DNA from: Thermogemmatispora sp042408965 | GTDB taxonomy: Bacteria; Chloroflexota; Ktedonobacteria; Ktedonobacterales; Ktedonobacteraceae | Direction: 5' to 3' | Assembly: GCA_042408965.1 (NCBI GenBank) | Contig: JBHOQN010000026.1 | Location: forward strand, 32,646-96,645 | DNA length: 64,000 bases | Shown here: in pieces, positions 21,959-30,849 of the stretch | Position numbering within the stretch: position 1 is the first letter of the stretch | Layout of the letters: each line of letters opens with the position of its first letter | Program-made: the position numbers and the translations under genes | The notes under the pieces: generated by a model | Seen by the model: the letters and a program-made list of their open reading frames with translations, nothing else | The model's database searches: none | What the model was told of the DNA's origin: nothing

Positions 21959-23767
21959 ATGCTGCAAACATTGAAAAAACGGGGTGACATTCCCAGAGAG
22001 TATACCTGGGATCTCGAGAGTGTTTTTGCCACCAATGAGGAGTGGGAGCACGAGTATCAGGATCTGCTGCACCGCCTGCCCGATCTAGAGGCGCTCAAGG
22101 GCACCATCGCCCAGGGAGGCGAGGCACTGCTCACGGTGTTGCGCAAACGCGATGAGCTGTTCGAGCGACTGGAGGCGCTGGTCACCTATGCTTCGATGCG
22201 CAAGGATGAGGATACGACCAGCAGCACCTATCAGGGAATGTACGACCGGGGCATGCAGCTCTATGTCCGTGCCTCTACGGCTGCCTCGTTTATTGAACCG
22301 GAGATTCTGGCAGTTCCGCAGGACGATCTTGAGCGCTTTGTGCGTGAGACGCCGGGGCTGGACCTCTACGAGCAGCAGTTGCGCGATCTCAATCGCCAGC
22401 GTCCGCATGTGCGCTCGGCCGAGATCGAGGCCGTACTTGCCGCGGCCAGCGAGATGGCCGATACACCCGATGCGATCTTCACGATGATCGATAACGCCGA
22501 TCTGCGCCTTCCTACGATCAGGGATGAGCAGGGACGCGAGGTGGAGCTGACCAAAGGGAACTATCTGGTCTTCATTCGCAGCACTGATCGCCGTGTGCGC
22601 CAGGAGGCCTTTGAGGGTTTGCATGGTGCCTTCCTCAAACAGCGCAATACTGTTGCCGCCACGCTGGCCGGACATATCAAGACAGATATCTTTTACACCC
22701 GCCAGCGTGGCTATCGCTCGGGACGTGAGCGGGCCCTGGCGCGCTACAATATTCCCGTCAGCGTCTACGATATGCTCATTGAGACTGTCAGCGAGCACCT
22801 GCCTCTACTGAATCGCTATATGCGTCTGCGCAAGCGTATGTTGCGGCTGGATGAGCTGCATATGTACGATCTCTATGTGCCGATCGTCAAAGAGACCATG
22901 AGCGAGGTCTCGTATGAGCAGGCGCGTGATACCATTCTCACCGCTCTGGCTCCCCTGGGCGCCGATTATGTGGGGGTGCTCAGGAAGGCCTTCAGCGAGC
23001 GCTGGATTGATGTCTATGAGACCCCTGGCAAGCGTGGCGGAGCCTACAGCGGAGGGGCCTATCGCACGCGGCCCTTTATTCTGATGAATTTCCAGGGAAA
23101 TCGCGATAGCATGTACACCCTGGCACACGAGCTGGGGCATTCACTGCACTCGTACTATACGCGCAGCCATCAACCGTTCCCCTATGGAGACTACACGATC
23201 TTTGTAGCTGAGGTTGCCTCCACACTCAACGAGGCGCTGCTGACCGAGCACCTGCTGAAGACAACCACTGATCGTGAGGAGCGGCTGGCGATTCTGAATC
23301 ACTCCCTGGAGGATTTCCGCGGCACGCTCTATCGCCAGACCATGTTTGCGGAATTCGAGCACCAGATCCATGCCCTGGCTGAGCAGGGTGAGCCGCTGAC
23401 CGCCGATACGCTCAGCACGCTCTATCATGCCCTCAATGAGAAGTACTACGGGTCAGAGATCCTCATCGATGAGCTGATCGACATTGAGTGGGCACGCATT
23501 CCCCACTTCTACTACAACTTCTATGTCTATCAGTATGCGACTGGTATCTCGGCTGCCTGTGCACTGGTACAGCAGATTCTGCAGGAGGGCCAGCCAGCGG
23601 TCGAGCGCTATCTGCAGTTTTTGCGCTCTGGCTCCTCGGATTACAGCATCGAGTTGCTCAAACGCGCTGGTGTGGATATGACGACCCCTGAGCCGGTGCG
23701 TCAGGCGCTGCGTCTGTTTGAGTCCCACCTGACGCAGATGGAGGCTTTGATCGATCAGGCCTCCTGA
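21959..23767 (+). CDS. pepF: oligoendopeptidase F (M3B)
   Basis: This 602-residue zinc peptidase has the HELGH motif at residues 390-394 and the third ligand region VAEVASTLNEALL about 28 residues later. GGAYSGGAYRTRPFILMNF and the C-terminal YQYATGISAA segment are typical of PepF. The enzyme degrades short peptides in the cytoplasm. AAGGAGG six bases before the ATG at 21959 fixes the start; the frame is open to 21896. The length matches the family (about 600). Confidence 0.93.
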   Translation: MLQTLKKRGDIPREYTWDLESVFATNEEWEHEYQDLLHRLPDLEALKGTIAQGGEALLTVLRKRDELFERLEALVTYASMRKDEDTTSSTYQGMYDRGMQLYVRASTAASFIEPEILAVPQDDLERFVRETPGLDLYEQQLRDLNRQRPHVRSAEIEAVLAAASEMADTPDAIFTMIDNADLRLPTIRDEQGREVELTKGNYLVFIRSTDRRVRQEAFEGLHGAFLKQRNTVAATLAGHIKTDIFYTRQRGYRSGRERALARYNIPVSVYDMLIETVSEHLPLLNRYMRLRKRMLRLDELHMYDLYVPIVKETMSEVSYEQARDTILTALAPLGADYVGVLRKAFSERWIDVYETPGKRGGAYSGGAYRTRPFILMNFQGNRDSMYTLAHELGHSLHSYYTRSHQPFPYGDYTIFVAEVASTLNEALLTEHLLKTTTDREERLAILNHSLEDFRGTLYRQTMFAEFEHQIHALAEQGEPLTADTLSTLYHALNEKYYGSEILIDELIDIEWARIPHFYYNFYVYQYATGISAACALVQQILQEGQPAVERYLQFLRSGSSDYSIELLKRAGVDMTTPEPVRQALRLFESHLTQMEALIDQAS

Positions 23768-23790
23768 GCCAGGCTGATCTGGCCAGCGTG

Positions 23791-23833
23791 GAGAAGAGGG
23801 GCGTCCGCCGACGTGACGGGTGTCCCTCTTCTC
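23791..23833. terminator. 10-bp hairpin between convergent genes
   Basis: GAGAAGAGGG (23791-23800) pairs with CCCTCTTCTC (23824-23833). On the rightward strand the 3' arm ends in a pyrimidine-rich stretch. Confidence 0.55.
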
Positions 23834-23852
23834 GCTCTGGTCGTTGAGGCGC

Positions 23853-24917
23853 CTATGCCTGGGTGGCCAGGAAGTCTCTCAGGGCCGCGAACACTGCGTC
23901 CGCTTTTTCGATGTGTGGTGCATGTCCGCAGTCGGCGAGCCGCAGTTCGTGGTAGAGGCCACCGTGCTCGCGGTAGCGCTCCAGGAGCAGGCGAATCTGG
24001 GTCTTCATCGGCTGAGGTGGGTAGACCTCGGCGCCAGGCCAGCCGGGCACGATCCCCAGTTGCCCGAGATAGCCGAAATCAAAAAAGGAGGTATCTGAGA
24101 CAATCTGGTCGTCAACGCCGTGAATCCAGAGAATGGGTGGCTTCGGACTCACGCTCGCCAGGGCTGCCTGGTTGAGGTAGGCAGGCGAGAGGGCGTTATT
24201 GACCCCCTGGGTGCCAGGAGCGACATGCGGCCAGTTTGCTGAGGGTCGTGCGTCGCCGGGATAGTTGCCGCTGCTGGTGCGCGTCGAGAGGATCGAGGCG
24301 ACGTAGATCTCCTCGCGATCGGGCGCTGCGCGGAAGGGGGGCTTGAAATAAAAGGTGTTCATGACAAAGCGCGGCGAGCCTTGCTCGTCGCTGCTGTCCG
24401 CTTCGGCCAGGCGTCGCACGAAGTCGGGGTTGGCCGTGCCGCCGCCGCTGCCCGCAAAGTCCGGCCAGACCGGGGTTCCGCTGGCATCTCTGGTTCCTCC
24501 GAACCCAAAGGGAGAGCCTGGAGCCTGCAGGATCAGGCTGCGCAGCCGCTGCGGATAGTCAATGGCATATTGCATGACGACATTGCCTCCGAGCGACCAG
24601 CCGAAGAGGTGAAACTGGTTCAGCCCCAGGGCCTCGGCAAAGCTGGCGAGATCGTCGGAGAAGTCTCTCACTCCGCGTGTCCCATCTACGGGCAGTGCCT
24701 GGCTATCGCCGTAGCCGCGCATGTCGGGCGCGTAGATGTGGTAGCCGGCGGCCGCCAGGGAGAGCATAAGGTCCTGAAAGAAGAGCGCTGAGGAGCAGTT
24801 CCCGTGGACGAGCACAACCGGGGGACCAGCGGAGCCGGCTTCCAGATAGGCCACCTCGAGACGCGCCGTCTGGCAGTGCCGCTGGCTGATCCCGGGCAGA
24901 AGTAGCGTCGTGGGCAT
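23853..24917 (-). CDS. alpha/beta hydrolase
   Basis: The 354-residue protein has an alpha/beta-hydrolase fold: oxyanion segment VLVHGNCSSA near residue 35, nucleophile elbow GWSLGG with Ser near residue 107, acidic residue probably in WIHGVDDQIV, and the catalytic His in DCGHAPH near the C-terminus. No signal peptide is seen. The long insert between residues 130 and 235 is a lid whose ligand is unknown. The substrate (an ester, epoxide or haloalkane are possible for this fold) cannot be decided. AAGGAGG lies about ten bases upstream of the ATG. Confidence 0.8.
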   Translation of the reverse strand: MPTTLLLPGISQRHCQTARLEVAYLEAGSAGPPVVLVHGNCSSALFFQDLMLSLAAAGYHIYAPDMRGYGDSQALPVDGTRGVRDFSDDLASFAEALGLNQFHLFGWSLGGNVVMQYAIDYPQRLRSLILQAPGSPFGFGGTRDASGTPVWPDFAGSGGGTANPDFVRRLAEADSSDEQGSPRFVMNTFYFKPPFRAAPDREEIYVASILSTRTSSGNYPGDARPSANWPHVAPGTQGVNNALSPAYLNQAALASVSPKPPILWIHGVDDQIVSDTSFFDFGYLGQLGIVPGWPGAEVYPPQPMKTQIRLLLERYREHGGLYHELRLADCGHAPHIEKADAVFAALRDFLATQA

Positions 24918-25067
24918 GGCTGGAGTGCCTCCTTCTTCATGTTAGCCAGAGTGAATGGTGAAACCTGATTCATGAATCATCTAGCATACAGCTTACCCCA
25001 GCCTGCGTGAAAAATCAAGCGAGCGTTGCTCGGCCACTGCTGCCGGGGGGCGATCAGCGTGGAGACC

Positions 25068-25096
25068 TTGCAGAGCCTCTCGTTATTTGCTATCCT
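25068..25096 (+). promoter_or_regulatory. probable promoter of the membrane/PRC-barrel-like gene
   Basis: TTGCAG (25068-25073) and TATCCT (25091-25096) are 17 bases apart, about 80 bases before the ATG at 25177. Confidence 0.45.
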
Positions 25097-25176
25097 TAGA
25101 TCAGGACGACTCCATCAAGAGAGAATTCTCGCCGGTCGTACATAGATCTCTATCTGAACTGAGGAAACGAGAAGTT

Positions 25177-25956
25177 ATGGACAGGTCTCCTCAAAGTACC
25201 GGCTCGATTGCCGACGAAATCCAGGCCACCCTGCTCGACCTCGAAGGTGAGGAGGGGGAAGAGCATGTGCACCTTCCCAATCCGAGCTACTGGCCTTTCT
25301 TACTGGCCCTGGCGGTGGCGGTAGCCATAGCCGTGCTGGTCTTCCTTGGCAGTGCGCCGCTGGTTTCGCTGGCGATCTCGCTGGTGGCGGCCATCTTCGT
25401 GGTGGCCTTTATGCTCGGCTGGGGGCTGGAGGATCCCTTTCAACCCTTGCCGGAACGCTATGTCCTGGCTCCTGCGCAGGCGAGCGATCGCTCCCCGTTC
25501 AAGATCGGCCAGGAGGTGCTGGATGCGCAGGGGAACTGGCTCGGAACCATCCAGGCCCGTTTCCCCACCTATCTGCTGGTTGAGCGCGGGCGTCTCTTTC
25601 CGAAGGTCTATTATGTGCCGCGCTCTGCTATTAAGGAGCGGGTCGGGGAGGATCTTCTGCGGCTCAGCCTGAGTGAGGAGGAGTTACAGCGCATGGGGTA
25701 TAACCGTGTGCCTGAGGATCTCGCTGTCGAGCCGCCAGAGCCGCGTACGCCACGTGTGCGGGGCATTCCCCAGTTCGGCAAGCGGCCGCTCTCGCCGGCG
25801 GAGACCGGCCATTATCTCTACGGTGCGCGCTGGCCCGGCATTAATACCGACGCCAAGAATTCCTATCATCTCGACGAGATTCAGCCCGACCCCAGTGCCT
25901 ATGTCACTGAGGGGTATCCCGTCCTCAATCATGCCCCAGCAGGGAGTGGCAACTGA
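25177..25956 (+). CDS. two-helix membrane protein with PRC-barrel/DUF2171-like domain
   Basis: The 259-residue product has an acidic N-terminus and two membrane helices (residues about 40-85, starting NPSYWPFLLALAVA). The helix pair resembles the small cytochrome-oxidase subunit IV (CtaF-like) hairpin of Actinobacteria and Chloroflexota. Residues about 105-165 look like a PRC-barrel or DUF2171 fold: KIGQEVLDAQGNWLGTIQ, then YYVPRSAIKERV and a closing acidic helix. The C-terminal 90 residues are Pro-rich. The function is unknown. The ATG at 25177 follows GAGGAAAC; the frame is open to 25087. Confidence 0.6.
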   Translation: MDRSPQSTGSIADEIQATLLDLEGEEGEEHVHLPNPSYWPFLLALAVAVAIAVLVFLGSAPLVSLAISLVAAIFVVAFMLGWGLEDPFQPLPERYVLAPAQASDRSPFKIGQEVLDAQGNWLGTIQARFPTYLLVERGRLFPKVYYVPRSAIKERVGEDLLRLSLSEEELQRMGYNRVPEDLAVEPPEPRTPRVRGIPQFGKRPLSPAETGHYLYGARWPGINTDAKNSYHLDEIQPDPSAYVTEGYPVLNHAPAGSGN

Positions 25957-26071
25957 TGCGAGCTTCCCGTCTGCTGCGACCGGCTCAGCCTGAAGTGGCG
26001 TGAGCCTGCCTTACGGACGGGTGGCGTGCAGGTTCGGTCCTGGGGAGCAGCAGGTAGTGCGGCTTGGCCGA

Positions 26072-26821
26072 TCAGTCCGGCTGCTCCTTGCCCGACGCTT
26101 TGCCTGCATAGTAGGTGCAGAGATCCTGCAGAAAGCACTGCTGGCAGCGTGGCCGCTCGAAGAAGCAGCGACGCTGTCCGTGCCAGACCAGTCCCTTGTG
26201 AAAGTTGTAGATCGAGCGCGCGTCGGCCGGCAGCAGATGCTGCAGCAGGGTATGCGCCTGATCGGCCGAGACCTTTTTGCCGATCAGGCCCAGACGGATC
26301 GAGATGCGGTGGACATGGACATCGACGGGCAGGATCGGTTTCTGGCAGCTAAAGAGCAGCACGCAGGCAGCGGTTTTGGGACCGACCCCCTCGAAGCGGC
26401 TCAGCCAGGCTGCCCCCTCTGCTGTGGGCAGAGTGCGCAGAAAGTCCAGGTTCAGCGCTCCCCGCTCCGTGCTGATCTGGCGCAGGATGGCCTGCAGACG
26501 CGGTGCTTTGATCTCCGGCCAGGTGACGTGAGCGATGGCCTGCTCGACCTGCTGCGTAGGGGCATCGCGTACTGCCTCCCATGAGCCAAAGCGCCTGAGC
26601 AGGGCAGCGTAGGCTGCGGCGGTCTGCTCGTCGCGCGTACGGTGGGAGAGCAACACAGCGACGAGCTGGCTGAGGGGGTCCTTCTCGGACCAGGGCGGCT
26701 CGCCGTAGTGAGCGACGAGCCGCGCCGTAATCTCGCGCGCTCTGGCGGCCAGGACGGCCCTGTCGGCGAGCGGATAGCCGTAATCGGCCTGCCCACTCGT
26801 CTGTTTCTGGTGCTCCTTCAT
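26072..26821 (-). CDS. nth: endonuclease III-type DNA glycosylase
   Basis: This 249-residue HhH-GPD protein removes oxidised pyrimidines (or related lesions) in base-excision repair. The helix-hairpin-helix SRFEGVGPKTAACVLLF contains the catalytic Lys, and PVDVHVHRI has the conserved Asp. A 4Fe-4S cluster site C-X6-C-X2-C-X5-C ends the protein (CFFERPRCQQCFLQDLC). It is slightly longer than the E. coli enzyme at both ends. The loop replacing the typical LPGVGRKTA with FEGVGPKTA places it in a divergent Nth branch, so the exact lesion range is uncertain. Confidence 0.85.
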   Translation of the reverse strand: MKEHQKQTSGQADYGYPLADRAVLAARAREITARLVAHYGEPPWSEKDPLSQLVAVLLSHRTRDEQTAAAYAALLRRFGSWEAVRDAPTQQVEQAIAHVTWPEIKAPRLQAILRQISTERGALNLDFLRTLPTAEGAAWLSRFEGVGPKTAACVLLFSCQKPILPVDVHVHRISIRLGLIGKKVSADQAHTLLQHLLPADARSIYNFHKGLVWHGQRRCFFERPRCQQCFLQDLCTYYAGKASGKEQPD

Positions 26822-26914
26822 GTTCAGCCTTCACCTCGTTTCGCGCGCTCTGCTGCCCCGCTCTCTCCATCTTCTGGCTGCTTGCCCTGGCCAGCGCGCC
26901 GTTGTTCGGAGCGC

Positions 26915-27910
26915 TCAGCCCTGGGATGGTTGCAGGGCCGCGTCTGTCGACTGTTGCGCTGGTGTTGCGCTCTGGCTCTCCTCCTGTGCGCTCTGGCTCT
27001 CCAGCCAGCGCTCCAGGTCGATTGCGGCGCGACAGCCGTCGCCTGCCGCGGTCACGGCCTGCCGATAGCGATGGTCAGTGACATCTCCGGCGGCGAAGAC
27101 ACCAGGGATGTTCGTCATCGTGTGCTCGACGGGGACGATGTAGCCTGCCTGGTCCATCTGAATGATGCCCTTGAAGAGGGCAGTGTTGGGCTGGTGGCCA
27201 ATGGCCAGGAAGAGACCCTGCACGGCCAGGGTGCTCTCCTCGCCGGTCTGTACGTTGCGCAAACGCAGCCCGGTCACTCCTTCCTCGCCCAGGACCTCAA
27301 TGACTTCGCTGTTCCAGATAAAGCTGATCTTGGGATGTTTCTGGGCCCGCTCCTGCATGATCTTGCTGGCTCGCAGAGTGTCACGGCGGTGGATCACGGT
27401 CACGTGAGTGGCGTAGCGTGTCAGAAAGAGGGCTTCCTCCATGGCGGTATCGCCGCCGCCGATGACGGCCACGTCCTTGTTCTTGAAGAAGAAGCCGTCG
27501 CAGGTGGCGCAGGCGCTGACTCCTCGTCCCTGCAACTGCTGTTCACTGGGCAATCCCAGCCATCTGGCGCTGGCCCCGGTTGCGATGATCACGGCGCGCG
27601 CCAGAAACTCGCCCGAATCGCTGGTGATGAGGAAGGGCCGTCGACTGAAGTCCACGGCGCTCACGTCTTCGGCCAGCATCTCAGCTCCGAAGCGCCGCGC
27701 CTGCTGCTCGAATTTCTCCATCAACTCCGGTCCCAGGATGCCCTCTTCAAAACCCGGGTAGTTCTCGACCTCGCTGGTGAGCATCAGTTGCCCGCCTACC
27801 TGATAGCCCTGGAAGACCAGTACCGAGAGGTTTGCGCGGGCGGCGTATATCGCGGCTGTGTAGCCTGCCGGCCCCGAGCCGATGATGATGGCGTCATAGA
27901 TCTTTGGCAT
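26915..27910 (-). CDS. trxB: thioredoxin reductase
   Basis: The 331-residue flavoprotein reduces thioredoxin with NADPH. It has the FAD motif IIIGSGPAGYTAAIYAARA near residue 6, the redox-active CATC in SACATCDG near residue 135, the NADPH motif VIGGGDTAMEEA and the C-terminal FAD motif GVFAAGDV. The last 30 residues are a low-complexity Gln/Ser/Ala tail not needed in the family. GGAG eight bases before the ATG at 27910 supports that start over the open frame to 27937. Confidence 0.92.
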   Translation of the reverse strand: MPKIYDAIIIGSGPAGYTAAIYAARANLSVLVFQGYQVGGQLMLTSEVENYPGFEEGILGPELMEKFEQQARRFGAEMLAEDVSAVDFSRRPFLITSDSGEFLARAVIIATGASARWLGLPSEQQLQGRGVSACATCDGFFFKNKDVAVIGGGDTAMEEALFLTRYATHVTVIHRRDTLRASKIMQERAQKHPKISFIWNSEVIEVLGEEGVTGLRLRNVQTGEESTLAVQGLFLAIGHQPNTALFKGIIQMDQAGYIVPVEHTMTNIPGVFAAGDVTDHRYRQAVTAAGDGCRAAIDLERWLESQSAQEESQSATPAQQSTDAALQPSQG

Positions 27911-28035
27911 AGATACTCCGCTTCTCTTCTTTGACACGTTCCTCGCTGAGAGGAGAGGTTCTATTCAGGTAACAATGTGAGGGAGGCTTTTTATGCCAGG
28001 CCGGGCCAGACGTGCCGGGCGTCTGCAGCTCTCTC

Positions 28036-30006
28036 TTAATCCTGCCAAACCTCCTGATAAGGATCGGGGCTGGCCGGACCGCGCGCGCGGTTAAGGGCGG
28101 CATCGATGTTGGTGCAGGCGGTGATCAGGGAGAGGTGTGTGAAGGCCTGGGGAAAATTGCCCAGTGCTTCGCCGCAGAGGCCAACCTCCTCAGCGTAGAG
28201 GCCGACATGGTTGCTGTAGGTCAGCATCTTCTCCAGGAGGAGGCGGGCCGCATCGAGGTGGCCGCAGCGCGCCAGTACCTCGGCGAACCAGAAGCTGCAG
28301 GGGCTGAAGGTTCCTTCGGTGCTGCCCAGCCCGTCGTCGGCAGCTCTGTGGGGATCGTAGCGATGCACCAGGGAGTCGCTGGCCAGCTCGCGCTGGATGC
28401 GTTCAATCGTTTTGAGCATACGTGGCTCGTTGGGGCCGGTGAACTTGACGATGGCCATCAGCAGTGCGCTGGCATCGACCTCTTCGCTGCCGTAGTACTG
28501 GACGAAGCTCTGTTTTTTCTCGCTCCATCCTTTGTGCATGATCTGCTCGTAGATGTGGGCGCTGGTGTCCATCCACTCGACCATGGGTGCGGGCCAGCCG
28601 CGGTGGCGTGCGAGGCGCAGGGCGCGATCGAAGGCGACCCAGCTCATGACGCGCGAGTGCACGAAGTGTCTGGGGCCGCCGCGCACTTCCCAGATGCCTT
28701 CGTCGGGATCGTCCCAGTGGTTCTGTAGCCAGTCCAGCAGACGGCGCAGGTTCTCCCAGAGGTCGTAGGAGATGGTGCTGTAGCGGTTGAAGATGTAGAT
28801 GGCGTCCAGCAGCTCGCCGTAGACGTCGAGCTGCTGCTGCTTATAGGCGGCGTTTCCGATGCGTACGGGGCGACTCTTCTTATAGCCTTCAAGATGGTCG
28901 AGGGTGTACTCGGTCAGTTCCTGCTCACCGTTGATGCCGTACATTGGCTGGAGCGAGCCGTTCTCTTTCAGCTCGTGGCAGCGGGCGTCCAGCCATTTCA
29001 TGAAGGCTTCGGCCTCCTGGGTAAAGCCAAGGGTCAACAGGCTGTAGAGTGTGAAGGCGGTGTCGCGTAGCCAGGTGTAGCGGTAGTCCCAGTTGCGGGC
29101 GCCGCCAATCGTTTCGGGCAGGCTTGTGGTGGGGGCAGCCACGATGGCGCCCGTGGGTGCATAGGTCAGCAGCTTGAGAACCAGGGCTGAGCGCTGGACC
29201 ATCTCGCGCCAGCGTCCCTGGTAGCGGCATTGAGCGAGCCAGCGCCGCCAGAAGGCCAGGGTCTTCTGAAAGGCCTCGTGGTAGCGACGAGAGGAGACGT
29301 GCTGTGGCCCGAGGTCCTCCCTGCGAGCGCTCTCAAGGAGAAAGTAGGCCGCCTGGCCGGCATGCAGGGTAAACGTCGCCCGCACGCCTCCCTGGCCGTC
29401 CTCCTCCAGGGGTACGCTGCTGGCCAGGCCGAGCGAGAGGCCGTCGCTGTGGAAGAGGGCGCCGTCCTGTGTCAGCCGGACCACGTGCTGGTCGCGCGCG
29501 TAGTTGAAGGCCGGCCGGCAGACCATCTCGAAGCTGAGCGAGCCGCGTACGACGCTGACGGCGCGGTAGAGGTGGTGCTGGTGTTCCGCGCTCCCTGGTT
29601 GTTTGATCGGCATGAAATCGGTGATCTCGCCCACCCCATCGACCGTCAGAAAACGGGTGACCAGAATATTCGTCTCAGGGATATAGAGTTGCTTATGGCC
29701 CATGGGATTCTGCGCAGGCGGGGCGATGCGGAAGAAGCCGCCCTTCCGGGCATCGAGCAAGGCTCCGAAAACGCTGGGCGAATCGAAGCGGGGAATACAG
29801 CACCAGTCGATCGAGCCATTCTTACCGACCAGAGCGACGGTATGCAGGTCGCCGATCACTGCGTAGTCTTCAATGGGCTGGTAGGCGGTTGCTGCACCGC
29901 TGGCCGTTGCCATCGCTGGCTGCTCACTATGGGCACTGCTCTCGTGTCTGCCCTGGGACGCTGAAGACTGAGACGCGGATGCTTTCTGCTGCTTTGGCCG
30001 TTGCAT
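28036..30006 (-). CDS. glycoside hydrolase family 15 protein
   Basis: The 656-residue protein has the two-part layout of bacterial GH15 enzymes (glucoamylase, dextranase or trehalase types). An N-terminal beta-sandwich starts PIEDYAVIGDLHTVALV near residue 46, and an (alpha/alpha)6 barrel follows from about residue 280. Catalytic-site signatures are visible: GGARNWDYRYTWLRD (substrate-binding loop), DEGIWEVRGGPRHFVHS with the general-acid Glu region, and EGTFSPCSFWFAEVL near the base Glu. No signal peptide is seen; the first 40 residues are Gln/Ser-rich. An intracellular trehalase or glucodextranase role is likely; the sugar is unresolved. Confidence 0.88.
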   Translation of the reverse strand: MQRPKQQKASASQSSASQGRHESSAHSEQPAMATASGAATAYQPIEDYAVIGDLHTVALVGKNGSIDWCCIPRFDSPSVFGALLDARKGGFFRIAPPAQNPMGHKQLYIPETNILVTRFLTVDGVGEITDFMPIKQPGSAEHQHHLYRAVSVVRGSLSFEMVCRPAFNYARDQHVVRLTQDGALFHSDGLSLGLASSVPLEEDGQGGVRATFTLHAGQAAYFLLESARREDLGPQHVSSRRYHEAFQKTLAFWRRWLAQCRYQGRWREMVQRSALVLKLLTYAPTGAIVAAPTTSLPETIGGARNWDYRYTWLRDTAFTLYSLLTLGFTQEAEAFMKWLDARCHELKENGSLQPMYGINGEQELTEYTLDHLEGYKKSRPVRIGNAAYKQQQLDVYGELLDAIYIFNRYSTISYDLWENLRRLLDWLQNHWDDPDEGIWEVRGGPRHFVHSRVMSWVAFDRALRLARHRGWPAPMVEWMDTSAHIYEQIMHKGWSEKKQSFVQYYGSEEVDASALLMAIVKFTGPNEPRMLKTIERIQRELASDSLVHRYDPHRAADDGLGSTEGTFSPCSFWFAEVLARCGHLDAARLLLEKMLTYSNHVGLYAEEVGLCGEALGNFPQAFTHLSLITACTNIDAALNRARGPASPDPYQEVWQD

Positions 30007-30403
30007 GCCAGGGTCCTTTCATCACGTGATTCCCTTCTGCCAACAGGGTATGGTATAGGTAGAAGGTTGTTGCTCACCAGCAGTAAGCAGAGACCCCCTG
30101 TCTGTGGGCCTGCTGAGGTCTGCTGCGCCTGATGCACTGATGCTCCCGATGCGCCTGGAGCCGTGCCCGGTCTGTGCTCTTCCCTTGCAGGGGGAGTGGT
30201 GCGCGCTTGCGCTCGCGACAAGTGCGCCGCTGCTCTGCTATGCATTGTATCACAGAAAGGCAGAGGCAGAGACAGCCGTATGGCTTCTCGTTTGTTGCCA
30301 CAGGCTACTTCGGTATCATAGAATAGGGTGCATATCAGGCCCGGGCGGGCTACTCTGGCGTCCATGTCTGGCTCGGTGTTCACAGTAGAAGGAGAACAGT
30401 AGC
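30007..30403. other. 397-base divergent intergenic region
   Basis: This lies between the leftward GH15 gene and the rightward small gene. A likely rightward promoter is TTGCCA (30295-30300) with TAGAAT (30319-30324), 18 bases apart. Open frames here (for example 30104-30388) lack ribosome sites and recognisable domains. No RNA gene is seen. Confidence 0.45.
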
Positions 30404-30751
30404 ATGGCTATGGCTGATTTCGCATCCGTACCTGACTTCGACGAGGTGACTACATGTATTGTGCAGCGCTTCGAGGCGATGCGCCCATTGATGAGTCAGT
30501 GGGCGGATCTGGCGCGGTTGGCCGTTCAAGGTTTACCGCATGACGCGGCCAGGCTTGCGGATCTGGAACGCCGTTTGAACCTGCTGCGCGCCGATCTGCG
30601 TGCGTTCGTCCTGGTGGCTTCTGAGCATTTTTCTGATAGTCAGCTTGAGGTGCTGCGCCGGCGGGCCAGTATGAGTAAGTACGCCTGGCGCATGCTCAAG
30701 AAGCAGCGGGCGGTGACGACACGCCACGGCTTTACGCTGGTGAGCTTTTAG
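30404..30751 (+). CDS. small helical protein of unknown function
   Basis: I do not recognise this 115-residue protein. It is mostly predicted helix, with a Leu/Arg heptad-like stretch (ARLADLERRLNLLRADLRAF) in the middle suggesting a coiled coil, and a basic C-terminus. AGAAGGAGAACAGT precedes the ATG, a promoter lies upstream, and base composition matches neighbouring genes, so it is likely real. It precedes the DUF1786 gene by 98 bases on the same strand. Confidence 0.6.
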   Translation: MAMADFASVPDFDEVTTCIVQRFEAMRPLMSQWADLARLAVQGLPHDAARLADLERRLNLLRADLRAFVLVASEHFSDSQLEVLRRRASMSKYAWRMLKKQRAVTTRHGFTLVSF

Positions 30752-30849
30752 CCGTCCAGTCCCGGGCGACCTGCTGTTTCCAGGTCCCGTTCAGGTGCAG
30801 CCTCTGGGGCGCGAGGTCCAGTGGCTGCCTCCTGAAGAAGGAGAGTGCT

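Noticed and set aside
26642..27934. 430-codon rightward open frame
   Set aside because: It lies opposite nth and trxB, both of which have clear family motifs.
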